Source: Streptomyces sp. AM 4-1-1 (GTDB lineage: Bacteria > Actinomycetota > Actinomycetes > Streptomycetales > Streptomycetaceae). Taken from it: DNA of 64,000 nt. The position numbers were made by a program, and so were the translations under genes. How positions within the stretch are numbered: the first letter of the stretch is position 1; each line of letters opens with the position of its first letter. The notes under the pieces are model-generated. The model worked only from the letters and a program-made list of their open reading frames with translations. It was not told the DNA's origin and ran no database searches. Location: NCBI RefSeq assembly GCF_029167625.1, contig NZ_CP119145.1, forward strand, positions 620,001 through 684,000, read 5' to 3'. Below, piece by piece: positions 36,313-46,077 of this stretch.

Positions 36313-37122
36313 ATGCTCGCCCCCGCTCCCGCCGCCCGGCCCGGCAGCGGCCTCGCCGTGCGCTGCGCGCGGGCCCTGCTCTCCCCCTGGTCGCGGCTCT
36401 CCCTGCTCGTGGTCGTGCTCTCGGCCGCCGCCGCGACGATGCTGGTGCTCGAACCCCAGCGGCTGCTGGCGGACGGCTGGCCGGACCGGCTGACCGGCGC
36501 TGCGGCGGTCGTGCTGTTCGGTGTCGCGTACGGCGTGTGCACCGTCGCGTTCGTCCCCAGACCGCTGCTCAATCTCGCGGCGGGCGCGCTGTTCGGCGCC
36601 CAGGCGGGTCTGGGCGCGGCGCTGGCCGGGACGGTGCTCGGGGCAGGTGTGTCGTTCGGGCTCGTCCGGGTGCTGGGTCAGGACGCGCTGCGCACGCTGG
36701 TGCGCGGCCGGTGGCTGACGGCGGCCGACGGGCAGCTGAGCCGGCACGGTTTCCGCTCGATGCTGGCGCTCCGGCTCTTCCCCGGTGTGCCGTTCGCCGC
36801 CGCCAACTACTGCGCGGCGGTCTCCCGGATGGGCTGTCCGCCGTTCCTGCTGGCGACCGGGCTCGGTTCGGTGCCGAACACCGCCGCGTACGTCGTCGCG
36901 GGCAGCGAGGCGGCCTCCCCGACCTCACCCGCCTTCCTGGCCGCGACGGGTTTCATCGTGCTGACGGGGATCGGGGCGGTCCTGGTCGCCTGGCGCAAGC
37001 GCCACCGGCTGAGCGGGAACGGTGTGTCACCCGTACGCCGGAAGGACGCCGCTTTCCGTTCATCCGGGGCCGGTAACCTGCCCGCGACCGACAAGGAGAC
37101 GCCGGGGCCACCTGCGCCCTGA
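36313..37122 (+). CDS. TVP38/TMEM64 family (VTT domain) membrane protein
   Basis: A 269-residue membrane protein with about six hydrophobic segments. The family segments RPLLNLAAGALFGAQAG (about residue 82) and LRLFPGVPFAAANYCAAVSRM (about 157) are clear. Relatives belong to the same VTT superfamily as DedA, suggested to act in lipid scrambling. The start is ATG 36313. The tail of some 40 residues is polar and cytoplasmic. Confidence 0.85.
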   Translation: MLAPAPAARPGSGLAVRCARALLSPWSRLSLLVVVLSAAAATMLVLEPQRLLADGWPDRLTGAAAVVLFGVAYGVCTVAFVPRPLLNLAAGALFGAQAGLGAALAGTVLGAGVSFGLVRVLGQDALRTLVRGRWLTAADGQLSRHGFRSMLALRLFPGVPFAAANYCAAVSRMGCPPFLLATGLGSVPNTAAYVVAGSEAASPTSPAFLAATGFIVLTGIGAVLVAWRKRHRLSGNGVSPVRRKDAAFRSSGAGNLPATDKETPGPPAP

Positions 37123-37209
37123 ATCCCTTATGACCGCACCCCGCACGGAGCCGACGGCCCTCATGCCCGGCGGCCGTCGCCTGATCATCCCCGGGATGGC
37201 CTGACCCCC

Positions 37210-38082
37210 ATGAGCTGGTTCGAATCGTTCGTCCTGGGCCTTGTACAGGGACTGACCGAGTTCCTGCCGATCTCCTCCAGTGCCCATCTGCGGCTCACCG
37301 CCGCGTTCGCGGGCTGGCACGACCCGGGTGCGGCGTTCACCGCCATCACCCAGATCGGCACGGAGGCGGCGGTCCTCATCTACTTCCGCGAGGACATCGC
37401 CCGGATCGTCTCGGCGTGGTTCCGTTCCCTGACCGACTCGGCGGCGCGCCGGGACCACGACGCGCAACTGGGCTGGCTGGTCATCGTGGGGTCCATCCCC
37501 ATCGGGGTGCTCGGTGTGACGTTCAAGGACCAGATCGAGGGCCCGTTCCGCGATCTGCGGCTGATCGCGACGACGCTGATCGTGATGGGCGTCGTCCTCG
37601 GGATCGCCGACCGGCTCGCCGCCCGCGACGAGATCGGCGGCCGGCACCGCGCGACGCGGGACCGCAAGTCGCTCAGGGACCTCGGCGTGAAGGACGGTCT
37701 CATCTTCGGGTTCTGTCAGGCCATGGCGCTGGTCCCGGGCGTCTCGCGGTCGGGCGCGACGATCAGCGGCGGTCTGCTGATGGGCTACACCCGTGAGGCG
37801 GCGGCGCGCTATTCGTTCCTGCTGGCCGTCCCGGCGGTGCTGGCGTCCGGTGTCTTCGAACTGAAGGACGCGGGCGAGGGACATGTGTCGTGGGGTCCGA
37901 CGATCTTCGCGACCGTCATCGCGTTCGCGGTCGGCTACGCGGTGATCGCGTGGTTCATGCGGTTCGTCTCGACCAGGAGTTTCATGCCGTTCGTCGTCTA
38001 CCGGGTACTGCTGGGCGTGCTGCTGTTCGCTCTGGTGGCGGCCGGTGTGCTGAGCCCCCACGCGGGTGAGTCCGCGGGATGA
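37210..38082 (+). CDS. uppP: Undecaprenyl-diphosphatase UppP (BacA type)
   Basis: A 290-residue membrane enzyme that dephosphorylates undecaprenyl pyrophosphate to recycle the lipid carrier for cell-wall synthesis and gives bacitracin tolerance. The two signature segments are GLTEFLPISSSAHL (residues 15-28) and the Ser/Arg loop PGVSRSGATISGG (about 176). The catalytic Glu of (E/Q)xxxE is within VQGLTEFLP. It lies 87 bp after the TVP38-like gene, so lipid-handling genes are grouped here. Confidence 0.95.
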   Translation: MSWFESFVLGLVQGLTEFLPISSSAHLRLTAAFAGWHDPGAAFTAITQIGTEAAVLIYFREDIARIVSAWFRSLTDSAARRDHDAQLGWLVIVGSIPIGVLGVTFKDQIEGPFRDLRLIATTLIVMGVVLGIADRLAARDEIGGRHRATRDRKSLRDLGVKDGLIFGFCQAMALVPGVSRSGATISGGLLMGYTREAAARYSFLLAVPAVLASGVFELKDAGEGHVSWGPTIFATVIAFAVGYAVIAWFMRFVSTRSFMPFVVYRVLLGVLLFALVAAGVLSPHAGESAG

Positions 38083-38155
38083 CACGCCCGTGACGCCGTC
38101 CCCCCGGACCGACCGGGGTGGCGCGTCCCGGAGCCGCTGAACAAGCCGTCGGGGA

Positions 38156-38225
38156 CGCCGGTGTCCACGCGCGCGGTGCGGCGCTCCGCCGACACGGTAC
38201 GGGTGGACACCGGCGGCGACGGATC
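38156..38225. terminator. 13-bp perfect hairpin with a long loop, convergent genes
   Basis: CGCCGGTGTCCAC (38156-38168) pairs with GTGGACACCGGCG (38213-38225) across 44 bases. It lies in the gap between the end of uppP and the end of the convergent small gene, and ends 13 bp from the latter. Confidence 0.6.
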
Positions 38226-38238
38226 GCTTCGGCGAGCG

Positions 38239-38616
38239 TCAGAAAGCCGCACCCGGGGCCTCGTCGGGTCCGGTCTCCTCGATCCGGAGAGCGAGATCCC
38301 GCAGGACATCGGTGGACGACACGTCCGTCTGTCCGGAGTCGTGCACCTGTGCCAGCATCGTGAAGGCCAAGGTGAACGCCCCCACCAACTGCTCCACCGC
38401 GCCGCCCACTTCGCGCCCCACGAGAGCCGCGACCTCTTCGATGGTGGCGTCCTCGGAGATGGCGATCTTCGGCATGGTCTCGTCCAGCAGAGCCGTTACG
38501 ACACCGGTCTCCGTCTCCAGATCATCACGTTCACTGTCCTCCGCGAGCAGGCGGTGCATCTCGCCGGCTTCGGTGAGGATGCCGATCACTCGCTTCACGA
38601 CTTCACTCTGCTCCAT
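38239..38616 (-). CDS. Hypothetical acidic protein, 125 aa
   Basis: A 125-residue, helix-rich, acidic protein starting MEQSEVVKRVIGILTEAGEM. It contains EVAALVGREVGGAVEQLVGAF in the middle and a Leu-rich C-terminal part. No domain is recognised. The charge pattern and codon use are those of a real gene. It is convergent with uppP and shows no operon partner. Confidence 0.65.
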   Translation of the reverse strand: MEQSEVVKRVIGILTEAGEMHRLLAEDSERDDLETETGVVTALLDETMPKIAISEDATIEEVAALVGREVGGAVEQLVGAFTLAFTMLAQVHDSGQTDVSSTDVLRDLALRIEETGPDEAPGAAF

Positions 38617-38885
38617 GCCCCGAGCTTACGGCCCGCTCCCCGGGACCGGGTTCATCCCGTCCGTACTCCGCCGGAGCCATCGCCGGATCGGTGCTCCCCT
38701 CCCCACCGGACCGGCCGGCCGCGTACCCGCCCCCGCCCTGCCCCCTCCTCCCCGCCCCCGCGCCTCACCGCCCGCCCCGGTTCGATGTCTCCGCCGGGAG
38801 ACCGCCGCCACCGGCGGCCGGAAGTCTTCGGCATCCGCCGCGTTCAGCCCTTGGAGTTGTGCGCCGACTACCGGAGACTGACCGG

Positions 38886-39365
38886 ATGACGCAGCGTGTG
38901 GATCTTTCGGCCGTGATGGACCAGCTCTCCATCGACGCGGTGATCACCGGCTACGCCGTGGCGGTGGACGACGGCTCGTGGTCCGACTACCGGGCACTGT
39001 TCACACCGGAGGGCCGCGCCGACTACCGGAGCGCGGGCGGCGTCGAGGGTCCGGCCGCCGACGTCGCCCGATGGCTGGAGGAGTCGCTGCGGCGCTTCCC
39101 GGTCCGTCAGCACCTGATCGTCAACCGCCGGCTCACCCTCCAGGACCTGGGCGGCTATCCGGGCGACCGCGCCGAGGTGCGGGCCGACTACCTCAATCCG
39201 ATGCGGCGGGAGACCGGATCGCCGGGAGCGGACGGGCCGCCGACCGTACCCAACTTCCTGACCGGCGGACGGTACGCCTTCGAGCTGCTGCGTACGGACG
39301 CGGGATGGCGCATCCGTACGGTCGTCGTCGAGGAGAAATGGCGGCGCGCCCCGGACACTCCATGA
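38886..39365 (+). CDS. SnoaL/NTF2-like fold protein
   Basis: A 159-residue protein of the nuclear-transport-factor-2/SnoaL_4 type cone fold. The pattern 'ITGYAVAVDDGSWSDYRALFTPEGRADYRS' near residue 20 and the closing strand FELLRTDAGWRIRTVVVEEKW are typical. Members bind small hydrophobic molecules and may be cyclases, dehydratases or non-enzymatic. No ring-forming pathway genes are nearby. Confidence 0.8.
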   Translation: MTQRVDLSAVMDQLSIDAVITGYAVAVDDGSWSDYRALFTPEGRADYRSAGGVEGPAADVARWLEESLRRFPVRQHLIVNRRLTLQDLGGYPGDRAEVRADYLNPMRRETGSPGADGPPTVPNFLTGGRYAFELLRTDAGWRIRTVVVEEKWRRAPDTP

Positions 39366-39565
39366 GTGCCCCGGGCCCCCTGAACGACCCGGGCACGTGA
39401 CCGCCCCGGCCGCCCCCGGGCGCCGTGTTCCGCCGGACCGGGCGACGCGCCCGATGTCCGTCCCCCTGTCACCGTCCCGCCCGCTCCCCCACACTGAGGG
39501 ACCGGGAGCAGAACACCGGGTCACCCGGCAGAACGCCCGCCGGGCGGTACGAGGAAGGGCGCCGC

Positions 39566-41227
39566 ATGCGGAATCCGGTCGGTGGTCAGGACCAGCGGGC
39601 ACGACGGGAGCGGCGCGTACAGCGGACGCGGCCCGCCCGGCAGACGGAGGGACGGCGGGTCCGGTGGGACGACGCCGTGGCCAGGGCGGCGGCCTCGCCC
39701 TGGTGGCGCGGGGCCGCCGCCCTGGCCGCCGGGGCCCTTCCGACGCTCGCCTTCCCCGCCCCCTCGCTCTGGTGGCTGGCGTATGTCGCCCTGGTGCCGT
39801 GGCTGCTGCTGATCCGTACGGCGGGTACGGGCCGCCGGGCCGCGCTCGACGGCTGGCTCGGCGGGGCCGGGTTCATGCTCGCCGCGCACCACTGGCTGCT
39901 GCCGAGCCTCCATGTGTTCCTCGTGGTGCTCGCCGCTCTGCTCGGTCTGCTGTGGGGGCCGTGGGGCCTGCTGGTCCTCCGGATGCTCGGCGGATCACCG
40001 TCCGTCGCCCGGACGGTGGCCGGGCTGTTCGTGATCCCGTCCGGCTGGCTGATGATCGAACTGATCCGGTCCTGGGAAGGACTCGGCGGCCCCTGGGGAC
40101 TGCTCGGCGCTGGCCAGTGGCAGGTCGCGCCCGCGCTGCGGGTGGCATCGGTCGGTGGGGTGTGGCTGGTGAGTTTGCTGCTGGTGGCGGTGAACACGGC
40201 GATCGCCGTGCTGCTGGTCGACTCCGCGGCGCGCACGGCCGTGCTCGCCGGGGTCGCGCTGGGTGCGCTGGCCGTGGGGGCGGTCTCGGCATGGGCGCCG
40301 AGGCCCGAGCCTGCGGGCATGGCCAGGATCGCAGTCGTACAGCCCGGGGTCGTCGAGGGTGCGGGCAGCATCGGTCGCCGGTTCGAACGCGGCGAGGAAC
40401 TGACCCGCACCCTGGTGGGCCAGGACGTCGACCTGGTGGTCTGGGGCGAGAGCAGTGTGAGCGTCGATCTGTCCCGGCGGGCGGGTCCGGCGGCACGGAT
40501 CGCCGCACTCGCCCGCCGGGTCGGCGCCGATGTCCTGGTCGGTGTGGACGCCCGGCAGACCGACGGTTCGGGCCGCACGGGGATCTTCAAGAGCGCGGTG
40601 CTGGTGGGTCCCGACGGACCGACCGGGGACCGCTACGACAAGATGCGTCTGGTGCCGTTCGGCGAGTACGTACCGGCCCGTTCGGCCCTCGGCTGGGCGA
40701 CCTCGGTCGGCCGGGCCGCGGGTGAGGACCGGCTGCGCGGCACCCGGCAGGTCGTGATGACCCTGCCGGGGAGATCGGGCCTGGGCGAGGGCACGGCCCG
40801 CGGCCTGCGGATCGGCCCGCTGATCTGCTTCGAGACGGCGTTCCCGGACATGAGCCGGCAGCTGGCCGGGGACGGTGCGCAGGTCCTGGTCGCCCAGTCG
40901 TCGACCTCGTCGTTCCAGGGCGGCTGGGCGCCCGCCCAGCACGCGTCGCTGGGCGCCCTGCGGGCCGCCGAGAGCGGACGGCCGGTGGTGCACGCCACGC
41001 TCACCGGGACGAGCACGGTGTACGGGGCCGGGGGCGGCCGGGTCGGATCGCCGCTGGACACGGACACGAGCGGGGCCGCCGTGTTCGACGTACCGCTGTC
41101 GACGGGCACCACGCTCTATGTCCGCTTCGGTGACTGGCCGGTGCGGGGGGCCGCGGCGGTGCTGCTCGTCCTGGGCGCCGCCGAGGGGCTGCGGTCGGTC
41201 AGAAGGCGTGTGCCAGCGCTTCGCTGA
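39566..41227 (+). CDS. lnt: Apolipoprotein N-acyltransferase
   Basis: A 553-residue inner-membrane enzyme that N-acylates the diacylglyceryl-cysteine of lipoproteins. About six to seven hydrophobic segments fill residues 35-240 and the C-terminal half is a carbon-nitrogen hydrolase domain. Conserved active-site pieces are [10 protein letters not shown] (Glu, about residue 294), [14 protein letters not shown] (Lys, about 357) and [13 protein letters not shown] (Cys). The start is the ATG at 39566 after GAGGAAGG; the frame is open for 140 bp upstream but without a better site. Its end overlaps the convergent oxidoreductase gene by 29 bp. Confidence 0.92.
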   Translation: MRNPVGGQDQRARRERRVQRTRPARQTEGRRVRWDDAVARAAASPWWRGAAALAAGALPTLAFPAPSLWWLAYVALVPWLLLIRTAGTGRRAALDGWLGGAGFMLAAHHWLLPSLHVFLVVLAALLGLLWGPWGLLVLRMLGGSPSVARTVAGLFVIPSGWLMIELIRSWEGLGGPWGLLGAGQWQVAPALRVASVGGVWLVSLLLVAVNTAIAVLLVDSAARTAVLAGVALGALAVGAVSAWAPRPEPAGMARIAVVQPGVVEGAGSIGRRFERGEELTRTLVGQDVDLVVWGESSVSVDLSRRAGPAARIAALARRVGADVLVGVDARQTDGSGRTGIFKSAVLVGPDGPTGDRYDKMRLVPFGEYVPARSALGWATSVGRAAGEDRLRGTRQVVMTLPGRSGLGEGTARGLRIGPLICFETAFPDMSRQLAGDGAQVLVAQSSTSSFQGGWAPAQHASLGALRAAESGRPVVHATLTGTSTVYGAGGGRVGSPLDTDTSGAAVFDVPLSTGTTLYVRFGDWPVRGAAAVLLVLGAAEGLRSVRRRVPALR

Positions 41228-42104
41228 CGACCAGTTCGCACAGCTCATGGGTGGCCAGCGCGTCCCGGGCGCTGAGCACCTTCCCGGCCCGTACGGCGTC
41301 GAGGAAGGTGAGCACGCTCTGTTCGATGCCGCGCTGGCGGGCGACCGGCACCCAGTCGCCCCGGCGCCGCACGGTCGGTTCCCCGTGGTGGTCGACGATC
41401 TCCCCGAGATTGAACACCTGCCGCTTGGAGTCCTCGCCGGAGACCTCCAGGATCTCCTCGGTCGAGCCGTTGCGCCGGTTCATCATGCCGATGGCGGTGA
41501 ACCCGTCCCCGGACAGTTCCAGCACGACGTGGTGCATCCGGCCGTCGCGGACGCGTGCCCGCACGACGGTGTGCTCGACCGCTCCCGGGACCAGGAAGCG
41601 CAGGGTGTCGACGACGTGGATGAAGTCGTCGAGCACCATGACGCGGGGGTCCTCGGGCAGCCCGACCCGGTTCTTCTGCATCAGGATCAGCTCACGCGGA
41701 TGCTCGGCGCATTCCGCGTAGCCGGGGGCGAGCCGGCGGTTGAAGCCCACCGCGAGCGTGACCACCCGCTCGTCCGCGAGGTCCACCAGCCGCCGCGAGT
41801 CGGCGAGTTCGTAGGCGAGCGGCTTGTCGACGTACGTGGGGACGCCCGCCTCCAGCAGTCGGCGGGTGATCTCCGGGTGCACGGCGGTCGGGGCGTGCAC
41901 GAAGGCGGCGTCCAGGCCCTGGGCGAGCAGCGCGTCGAGGTCCGTGTGGCACCGGTCGGGCGCGATCCGGTGGGCTCCGGCGACGGCGGCGAGCGTCGCC
42001 GGGGTACGGGTCTGCAGATGCAGATCGACGCCGGGCAGCGTGGTGAGTACCGGCAGATACGCCTTCTGCGCGATGTCGCCGAGCCCGATGCAGCCGATCC
42101 TCAC
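41199..42104 (-). CDS. Gfo/Idh/MocA family oxidoreductase
   Basis: A 301-residue NAD(P)-dependent oxidoreductase. The dinucleotide loop is [17 protein letters not shown] (residues 4-20), the Lys motif of the catalytic EKP is VDKPLAYEL (here Asp-Lys-Pro) and the family's C-terminal beta-sheet domain follows. The substrate may be a sugar or inositol derivative. Start is the GTG at 42104. The gene is convergent with lnt. Confidence 0.87.
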   Translation of the reverse strand: MRIGCIGLGDIAQKAYLPVLTTLPGVDLHLQTRTPATLAAVAGAHRIAPDRCHTDLDALLAQGLDAAFVHAPTAVHPEITRRLLEAGVPTYVDKPLAYELADSRRLVDLADERVVTLAVGFNRRLAPGYAECAEHPRELILMQKNRVGLPEDPRVMVLDDFIHVVDTLRFLVPGAVEHTVVRARVRDGRMHHVVLELSGDGFTAIGMMNRRNGSTEEILEVSGEDSKRQVFNLGEIVDHHGEPTVRRRGDWVPVARQRGIEQSVLTFLDAVRAGKVLSARDALATHELCELVVSEALAHAF

Positions 42105-42263
42105 AGTGGGTCTCCCTCAACGCCGTGTCCCGTGCGCTCCTGCGCCTGGGCAGCATACGTGCGCCGCCGGAGCCCTCCGACGGCGGCGTCCGCCGCCGCA
42201 CCGGCCGGCCGGCCGCGGATATCGCCTGGCCGACCGGGTGGGCGATGGCGGAGGATGACGGAC

Positions 42264-42776
42264 ATGATTCATGACGAACGGTCCGAACCCTCCTTCACCG
42301 CCGCCGAACGCCCCATGCTGGAGGGCTGGCTCGACTATCACCGCGAGACCCTGGTGCTGAAGTGCGCCGGTCTCACCGACGCCCAGTTGCGGCAGGCATC
42401 GGTACCCCCGTCTGAACTCAGCCTGCTCGGACTGGTCCGGCACATGGCCGAGGTGGAACGCGGCTGGTTCCGTGCGGTGCTCGCGGGCGAGGACGTGCCA
42501 CCGATCTACGGCACCGCCGAAGATCCGGACGGCGAGTTCCACCTCGCCGAGCGGGACACCTGGGAGGAGGCCCGCACCACCTGGCAGGCCGAGATCGCGC
42601 GGGCCCGGGAACTCGCCGCGAAGGCCGGGCTGGACGATCTGTCGGCCGGTCTGAGCCGCGCGGGCGAGCCGTACAACCTGCGGTGGATCTACACCCACAT
42701 GATCGAGGAGTACGCCCGGCACAACGGCCACGCCGACCTGGTACGGGAGCGGATCGACGGGGTCACCGGCGACTGA
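42264..42776 (+). CDS. DinB family protein (mycothiol-transferase-like)
   Basis: A 170-residue four-helix-bundle protein of the DinB/DUF664 superfamily. Three metal-ligand His are placed as expected: one in LDYHRETL (about residue 22), one in [14 protein letters not shown] (about 61) and one in [15 protein letters not shown] near the C-terminus. Many actinobacterial members are mycothiol-dependent transferases or isomerases. GGAGG lies nine bases before the ATG at 42264; the in-frame ATG at 42255 abuts it and cannot be used. Confidence 0.85.
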   Translation: MIHDERSEPSFTAAERPMLEGWLDYHRETLVLKCAGLTDAQLRQASVPPSELSLLGLVRHMAEVERGWFRAVLAGEDVPPIYGTAEDPDGEFHLAERDTWEEARTTWQAEIARARELAAKAGLDDLSAGLSRAGEPYNLRWIYTHMIEEYARHNGHADLVRERIDGVTGD

Positions 42777-43021
42777 CCGCCCACGGACCGGGACTCTCCT
42801 GGGGACCGGTCGGGCGCGACCGGCCACGGAACCGGGACCGGTCGGCCGGACGTACCGCCCGAGCACCCGAGCGAGCGAGGCCCGGGCGAACGGACGTGCT
42901 GGGGGCCAGGACGGTCGCGACGTGCGGGGCTCGTCCGTTGCGCCGGCCGGGGTCACTCATGCGGGCCAATCCTGCCCGGAGGGCTCCCTCGACGGGCCGT
43001 CCGCACAGCAGAGTTGTCCAG

Positions 43022-43474
43022 GTGCATCGAACCAGAATCATCGCGAAGTTCCTGGTGGGGGTGGCAGCGGTCACCGCCCTCTCCGGCTGTGTGTCCGTCT
43101 CGCCGCAGCAGGGCGTCCCGGCCCGTACCGGGATCAGCCACCCGGACCGGAACGTGGCGCCGCAGATCGCGCGGCCACCGGTCAGGGACACCTTGGAGGC
43201 GGTACCGGACCCGGTCCCGTCGCACATCCGGCCGACCACCGAGCGGCAGTCCCCGGCGGCCGGGCCCGCCGAGCCGGACCCGCCACGACGTCACCACACC
43301 GGTACGACGAACCCGCACCACCACCGCGCGCCGGACACCCGGCCCGCGCCCGTCCTCACGCTGCCCGGCGGCCCGGTCGGTGGCGCGGACGTGTGCGCGC
43401 TCGGGCGGGGATACGGGCGGTGGCCGGCGAACAGTCCCCAGGCACGCATCTGCGAGGAGACGTACGGCCGCTGA
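43022..43474 (+). CDS. Small secreted lipoprotein
   Basis: A 150-residue protein with a signal peptide and lipobox: VHRTRIIAKFLVGVAA, then VTALSGC with Cys at about residue 24. The mature part is a Pro/His-rich spacer followed by a conserved-looking end DVCALGRGYGRWPANSP...CEETYG, where two Cys could form a disulfide. No function is recognised; Streptomyces encodes several lipoproteins of this kind. The GTG at 43022 is chosen; an ATG at 42959 would add an unlikely Arg-rich extension. Confidence 0.7.
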   Translation: MHRTRIIAKFLVGVAAVTALSGCVSVSPQQGVPARTGISHPDRNVAPQIARPPVRDTLEAVPDPVPSHIRPTTERQSPAAGPAEPDPPRRHHTGTTNPHHHRAPDTRPAPVLTLPGGPVGGADVCALGRGYGRWPANSPQARICEETYGR

Positions 43475-43475
43475 G

Positions 43476-43507
43476 CACGTGCGGACCCGAGGTGCCGGGT
43501 CCGCGTG
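43476..43507 (+). terminator. Hairpin terminator after the lipoprotein gene
   Basis: The core GCGGACCC (43480-43487) and GGGTCCGC (43496-43503) pair perfectly over 8 bases and extend to a 12-bp stem with two G-U pairs. It begins right after the lipoprotein stop. Confidence 0.7.
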
Positions 43508-43619
43508 TACGAACGCGAGGTGCGGGGTCCGTCGGCCGGGGAGCCGGAGGGGCCGGAGACCGGGCTCCGCGGATGAACGGCCCGGTCAGGGCGACCCCGC
43601 ACCCGTGTCCCCGCACACG

Positions 43620-44093
43620 TCACGGCTCTCCGAGCCGCCGCTCCAGCCGTGCGATGGCCGCGCGCACGTCCTCGCCGTATCCGTCGTCCACGAGGGCGTC
43701 GGATGCGGCCCGCGCCCGGTCCAGGTGGAGGCGTGCCGCGTCCGGCCGGTGGAGCCTGACGTAGTCCGCCGCGAGGCTGAGGTGGAGCGAGGGGTAGAAC
43801 GCCCGTGCCGCGAGCCTGTCCTGACCGCGTGCCGTCCGCTCGTCCGTCATCCCGTCGGCGGCGGCAAGCGCTCTCAGGTCCCACGCCAGTTCGTCCCCCG
43901 GATCGTCCTGGGCCGCGGCCATGTAGTGGGCGAGGGTGCAGCGGTGGAGGGGGTCACCGCCCTCCCCCAACTGCGACCAGAGCCGGCCGAGACGATTGCG
44001 TGCCTCTTCCCGGTCGCCGCCGTGCAGCAGCATGACCGCCTGGCCGATCCTGGTCGGCACCGTCTCCGCCGGCGCATCCTGCCGCTCCGTCAT
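43620..44093 (-). CDS. Hypothetical helical-repeat (TPR-like) protein
   Basis: A 157-residue, all-helical protein with the spacing and Ala/Leu/Tyr pattern of tetratricopeptide repeats, for example HLSLAADYVRLHRPDAARLHLDRARAA at about 100. The ATG at 44093 has AGGGAG at seven bases; a GTG at 44108 is the alternative. It is isolated: ung lies 335 bp upstream on the same strand and the lipoprotein converges on its end. Confidence 0.65.
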   Translation of the reverse strand: MTERQDAPAETVPTRIGQAVMLLHGGDREEARNRLGRLWSQLGEGGDPLHRCTLAHYMAAAQDDPGDELAWDLRALAAADGMTDERTARGQDRLAARAFYPSLHLSLAADYVRLHRPDAARLHLDRARAASDALVDDGYGEDVRAAIARLERRLGEP

Positions 44094-44427
44094 CTCGGTC
44101 TCCCTCACGCCCCGTCCGGCCCGTTCCGGTCGGTCCCGACGCTAAGGGGTGCTCCGTGACGCCTGGTGGACCGGCGCGCGGCGACGGGTGCGGCGGACCG
44201 CGGGACGGAAGGGACCTGGAGGTGTGGGGCGGAAAGGGGGGAGGACGCTCGCACGCCGGACACGTACGGGCGTCCCGACAACGACGGCGAGGTACCCGAG
44301 GGCCCTTCGACGCGCGCCCGCCGTGGACCACGGGGCGGCCGTCGGCCCGCCACCGGACGTCCCGCACGGGTCCGGGCGGCGGCGGACGGCTGCCGGCCGG
44401 ACGCGGGTGGGTGCGAGTGCGGGTGGA
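44094..44427. other. 334-bp gap without a recognised gene
   Basis: Between ung and the helical-repeat gene both strands have open frames, but their translations are Arg/Gly/Pro-rich without any domain. No strong hairpin or tRNA-like sequence was seen. It probably carries the promoter of the helical-repeat gene. Confidence 0.5.
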
Positions 44428-45111
44428 TCAGCCCAGGTCGGGGATGCGCCAGTCGATGGGCTCGTGCCCCTGGGCGGCGACGGCCTCGTTTATCTGTGTG
44501 AACGGCCGGGAGCCGAAGAACCTCTTGGCCGACAGCGGTGAAGGGTGCGCCCCCTTCACCACCACGTGGCGCTCCTCGTCGATCAGCGGGAGCTTCTTCT
44601 GGGCGTAGTTCCCCCAGAGCACGAAGACCGCCGGGTCGGGCCGCTCGGCGACCGCGCGGATCACCGCGTCGGTGACCTTCTCCCAGCCCTTGGCCTTGTG
44701 CGAGTTGGCCTCGCCCGCCCGTACGGTCAGCACCGCGTTGAGCAGCAGCACCCCCTGCTCGGCCCACGGCATCAGATAGCCGTTGTCGGGGACGGGGAGG
44801 CCCAGCTCCTCCTTCATCTCCTTGTAGATGTTCCGCAGCGACGGAGGGGTCCTGACACCCGGCCGCACGGAGAAGCACAGACCGTGGCCCTGCCCCTCAC
44901 CGTGATACGGATCCTGGCCGAGGACGAGCACCTTGACCCGGTCGTAGGGCGTGGCGTCGAGGGCGGCGAAGACCTCTTCACGCGGCGGGTAGACCGGTCC
45001 CTTCGCCCGTTCGTCCTCGACGAAGTCGACGAGTTCCTTGAAGTACGGCTTCTGCAGTTCCTCGCCGAGGACGCCGCGCCAGGACTCGGGCAGCAGGTCG
45101 GTAGCGGTCAC
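44428..45111 (-). CDS. ung: Uracil-DNA glycosylase, family 1
   Basis: A 227-residue family-1 uracil-DNA glycosylase. The water-activating loop is VLGQDPYHGEGQGHGLCFSV (about residue 61) with catalytic Asp. The Leu-insertion motif is GAHPSPLSAKRFFGS (about 188) with catalytic His, and FVLWGNYAQKK lies between. Length is normal. It excises uracil from single- or double-stranded DNA and complements the Mug-type enzyme at 7.1 kb. Confidence 0.96.
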   Translation of the reverse strand: MTATDLLPESWRGVLGEELQKPYFKELVDFVEDERAKGPVYPPREEVFAALDATPYDRVKVLVLGQDPYHGEGQGHGLCFSVRPGVRTPPSLRNIYKEMKEELGLPVPDNGYLMPWAEQGVLLLNAVLTVRAGEANSHKAKGWEKVTDAVIRAVAERPDPAVFVLWGNYAQKKLPLIDEERHVVVKGAHPSPLSAKRFFGSRPFTQINEAVAAQGHEPIDWRIPDLG

Positions 45112-45304
45112 GTCAACAACCTCCGTTGTGCATCGGGCTCTCGATCACAGAACCTACCGGGGGCCACTGACAACGCTCACCGACAGCCGGTTCCGCGACG
45201 AGCTACCCGCCTTCGCGCGTCCGCTCGCCGGAGCGGCGGCGACGTCCTGCCGGGGCCGCATCCGGCCCCGACAGGACGCTCGACGCGCCTGTGACGCAAC
45301 TACC

Positions 45305-46060
45305 TCACCCCATGCCGGAGTTGAGGAAGATGCCGCCGTCGACCACCAGCGTCTGTCCGGTGACCCAGGCAGCCTGGTCCGAGGTGAGGAACGCGGCGGC
45401 GCCCGCGATGTCCTCCGGAACACCGAGGCGTCCGAGCGGGTACGCGGACGCCGCTTCCGCTTCCCGCCCCTCGTACAGCGCCTGCGCGAACCTGGTCCTC
45501 ACCACGCCGGGCGCGATCGCGTTGACCCTGACGACCGGGGCGAATTCGTGCGCCAGCTGGAGGGTCAGATTGATCATGGCGGCCTTGCTCATGCCGTACG
45601 CGCCGATGAACGGCGAGGCGCCGATCCCCGCGATCGAGGCGATGTTGACGATCGCCCCGCCGTTCTCCTTCTGCCACGCCTCCCAGGTCAGCTGGGCGAA
45701 CCCGAGCGCCGAGAGCACATTGGTGTCGTACACCTTCCGGGCCACGTCGAGGTCCAGCTCCGCGATGGGGCCGAGGACCGGGTTCGTGCCGGCGTTGTTG
45801 ACCAGGAGGTCGACGCGGCCGAACGCCTCCATCGTGCGTGCGACGGCCGCCGCACGGTGCGCCTCGTCGTGCGCCTTGCCCGCCACCCCGATCACCCGGT
45901 CGGGTCCCAGCCTCTCGACGGCCTCCTTCAGTGCCCCCTCACCACGTCCGGTGACGCACACCCGGTCGCCGCGGGCGACGAACGCCTCGGCGATGCCGTA
46001 TCCGATCCCGCGGCTCGCCCCGGTCACCAGGGCGACCCGTCCGCTGTCCCGTACAGTCAT
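45305..46060 (-). CDS. SDR-family oxidoreductase
   Basis: A 251-residue short-chain dehydrogenase/reductase. The coenzyme loop is TGASRGIGYG (residues 14-23), NNAG is near residue 90 and the active-site pair is YGMSK (about 155), with a Ser upstream in IASIAG. It lies 17 bp after the FabG-like gene, and the two form one operon. A substrate such as a hydroxyacyl-CoA is suggested by the partner and by the operator sequence upstream. Confidence 0.9.
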   Translation of the reverse strand: MTVRDSGRVALVTGASRGIGYGIAEAFVARGDRVCVTGRGEGALKEAVERLGPDRVIGVAGKAHDEAHRAAAVARTMEAFGRVDLLVNNAGTNPVLGPIAELDLDVARKVYDTNVLSALGFAQLTWEAWQKENGGAIVNIASIAGIGASPFIGAYGMSKAAMINLTLQLAHEFAPVVRVNAIAPGVVRTRFAQALYEGREAEAASAYPLGRLGVPEDIAGAAAFLTSDQAAWVTGQTLVVDGGIFLNSGMG

Positions 46061-46077
46061 GTCGGCCTCCCCCGGGT

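Noticed and set aside
37201..37250. A GGTTCGAATC sequence resembling a tRNA T-arm
   Set aside because: It is within the first codons of uppP (TGGTTCGAATCG encodes Trp-Phe-Glu-Ser) and no cloverleaf can be folded around it. No tRNA was found in the window.
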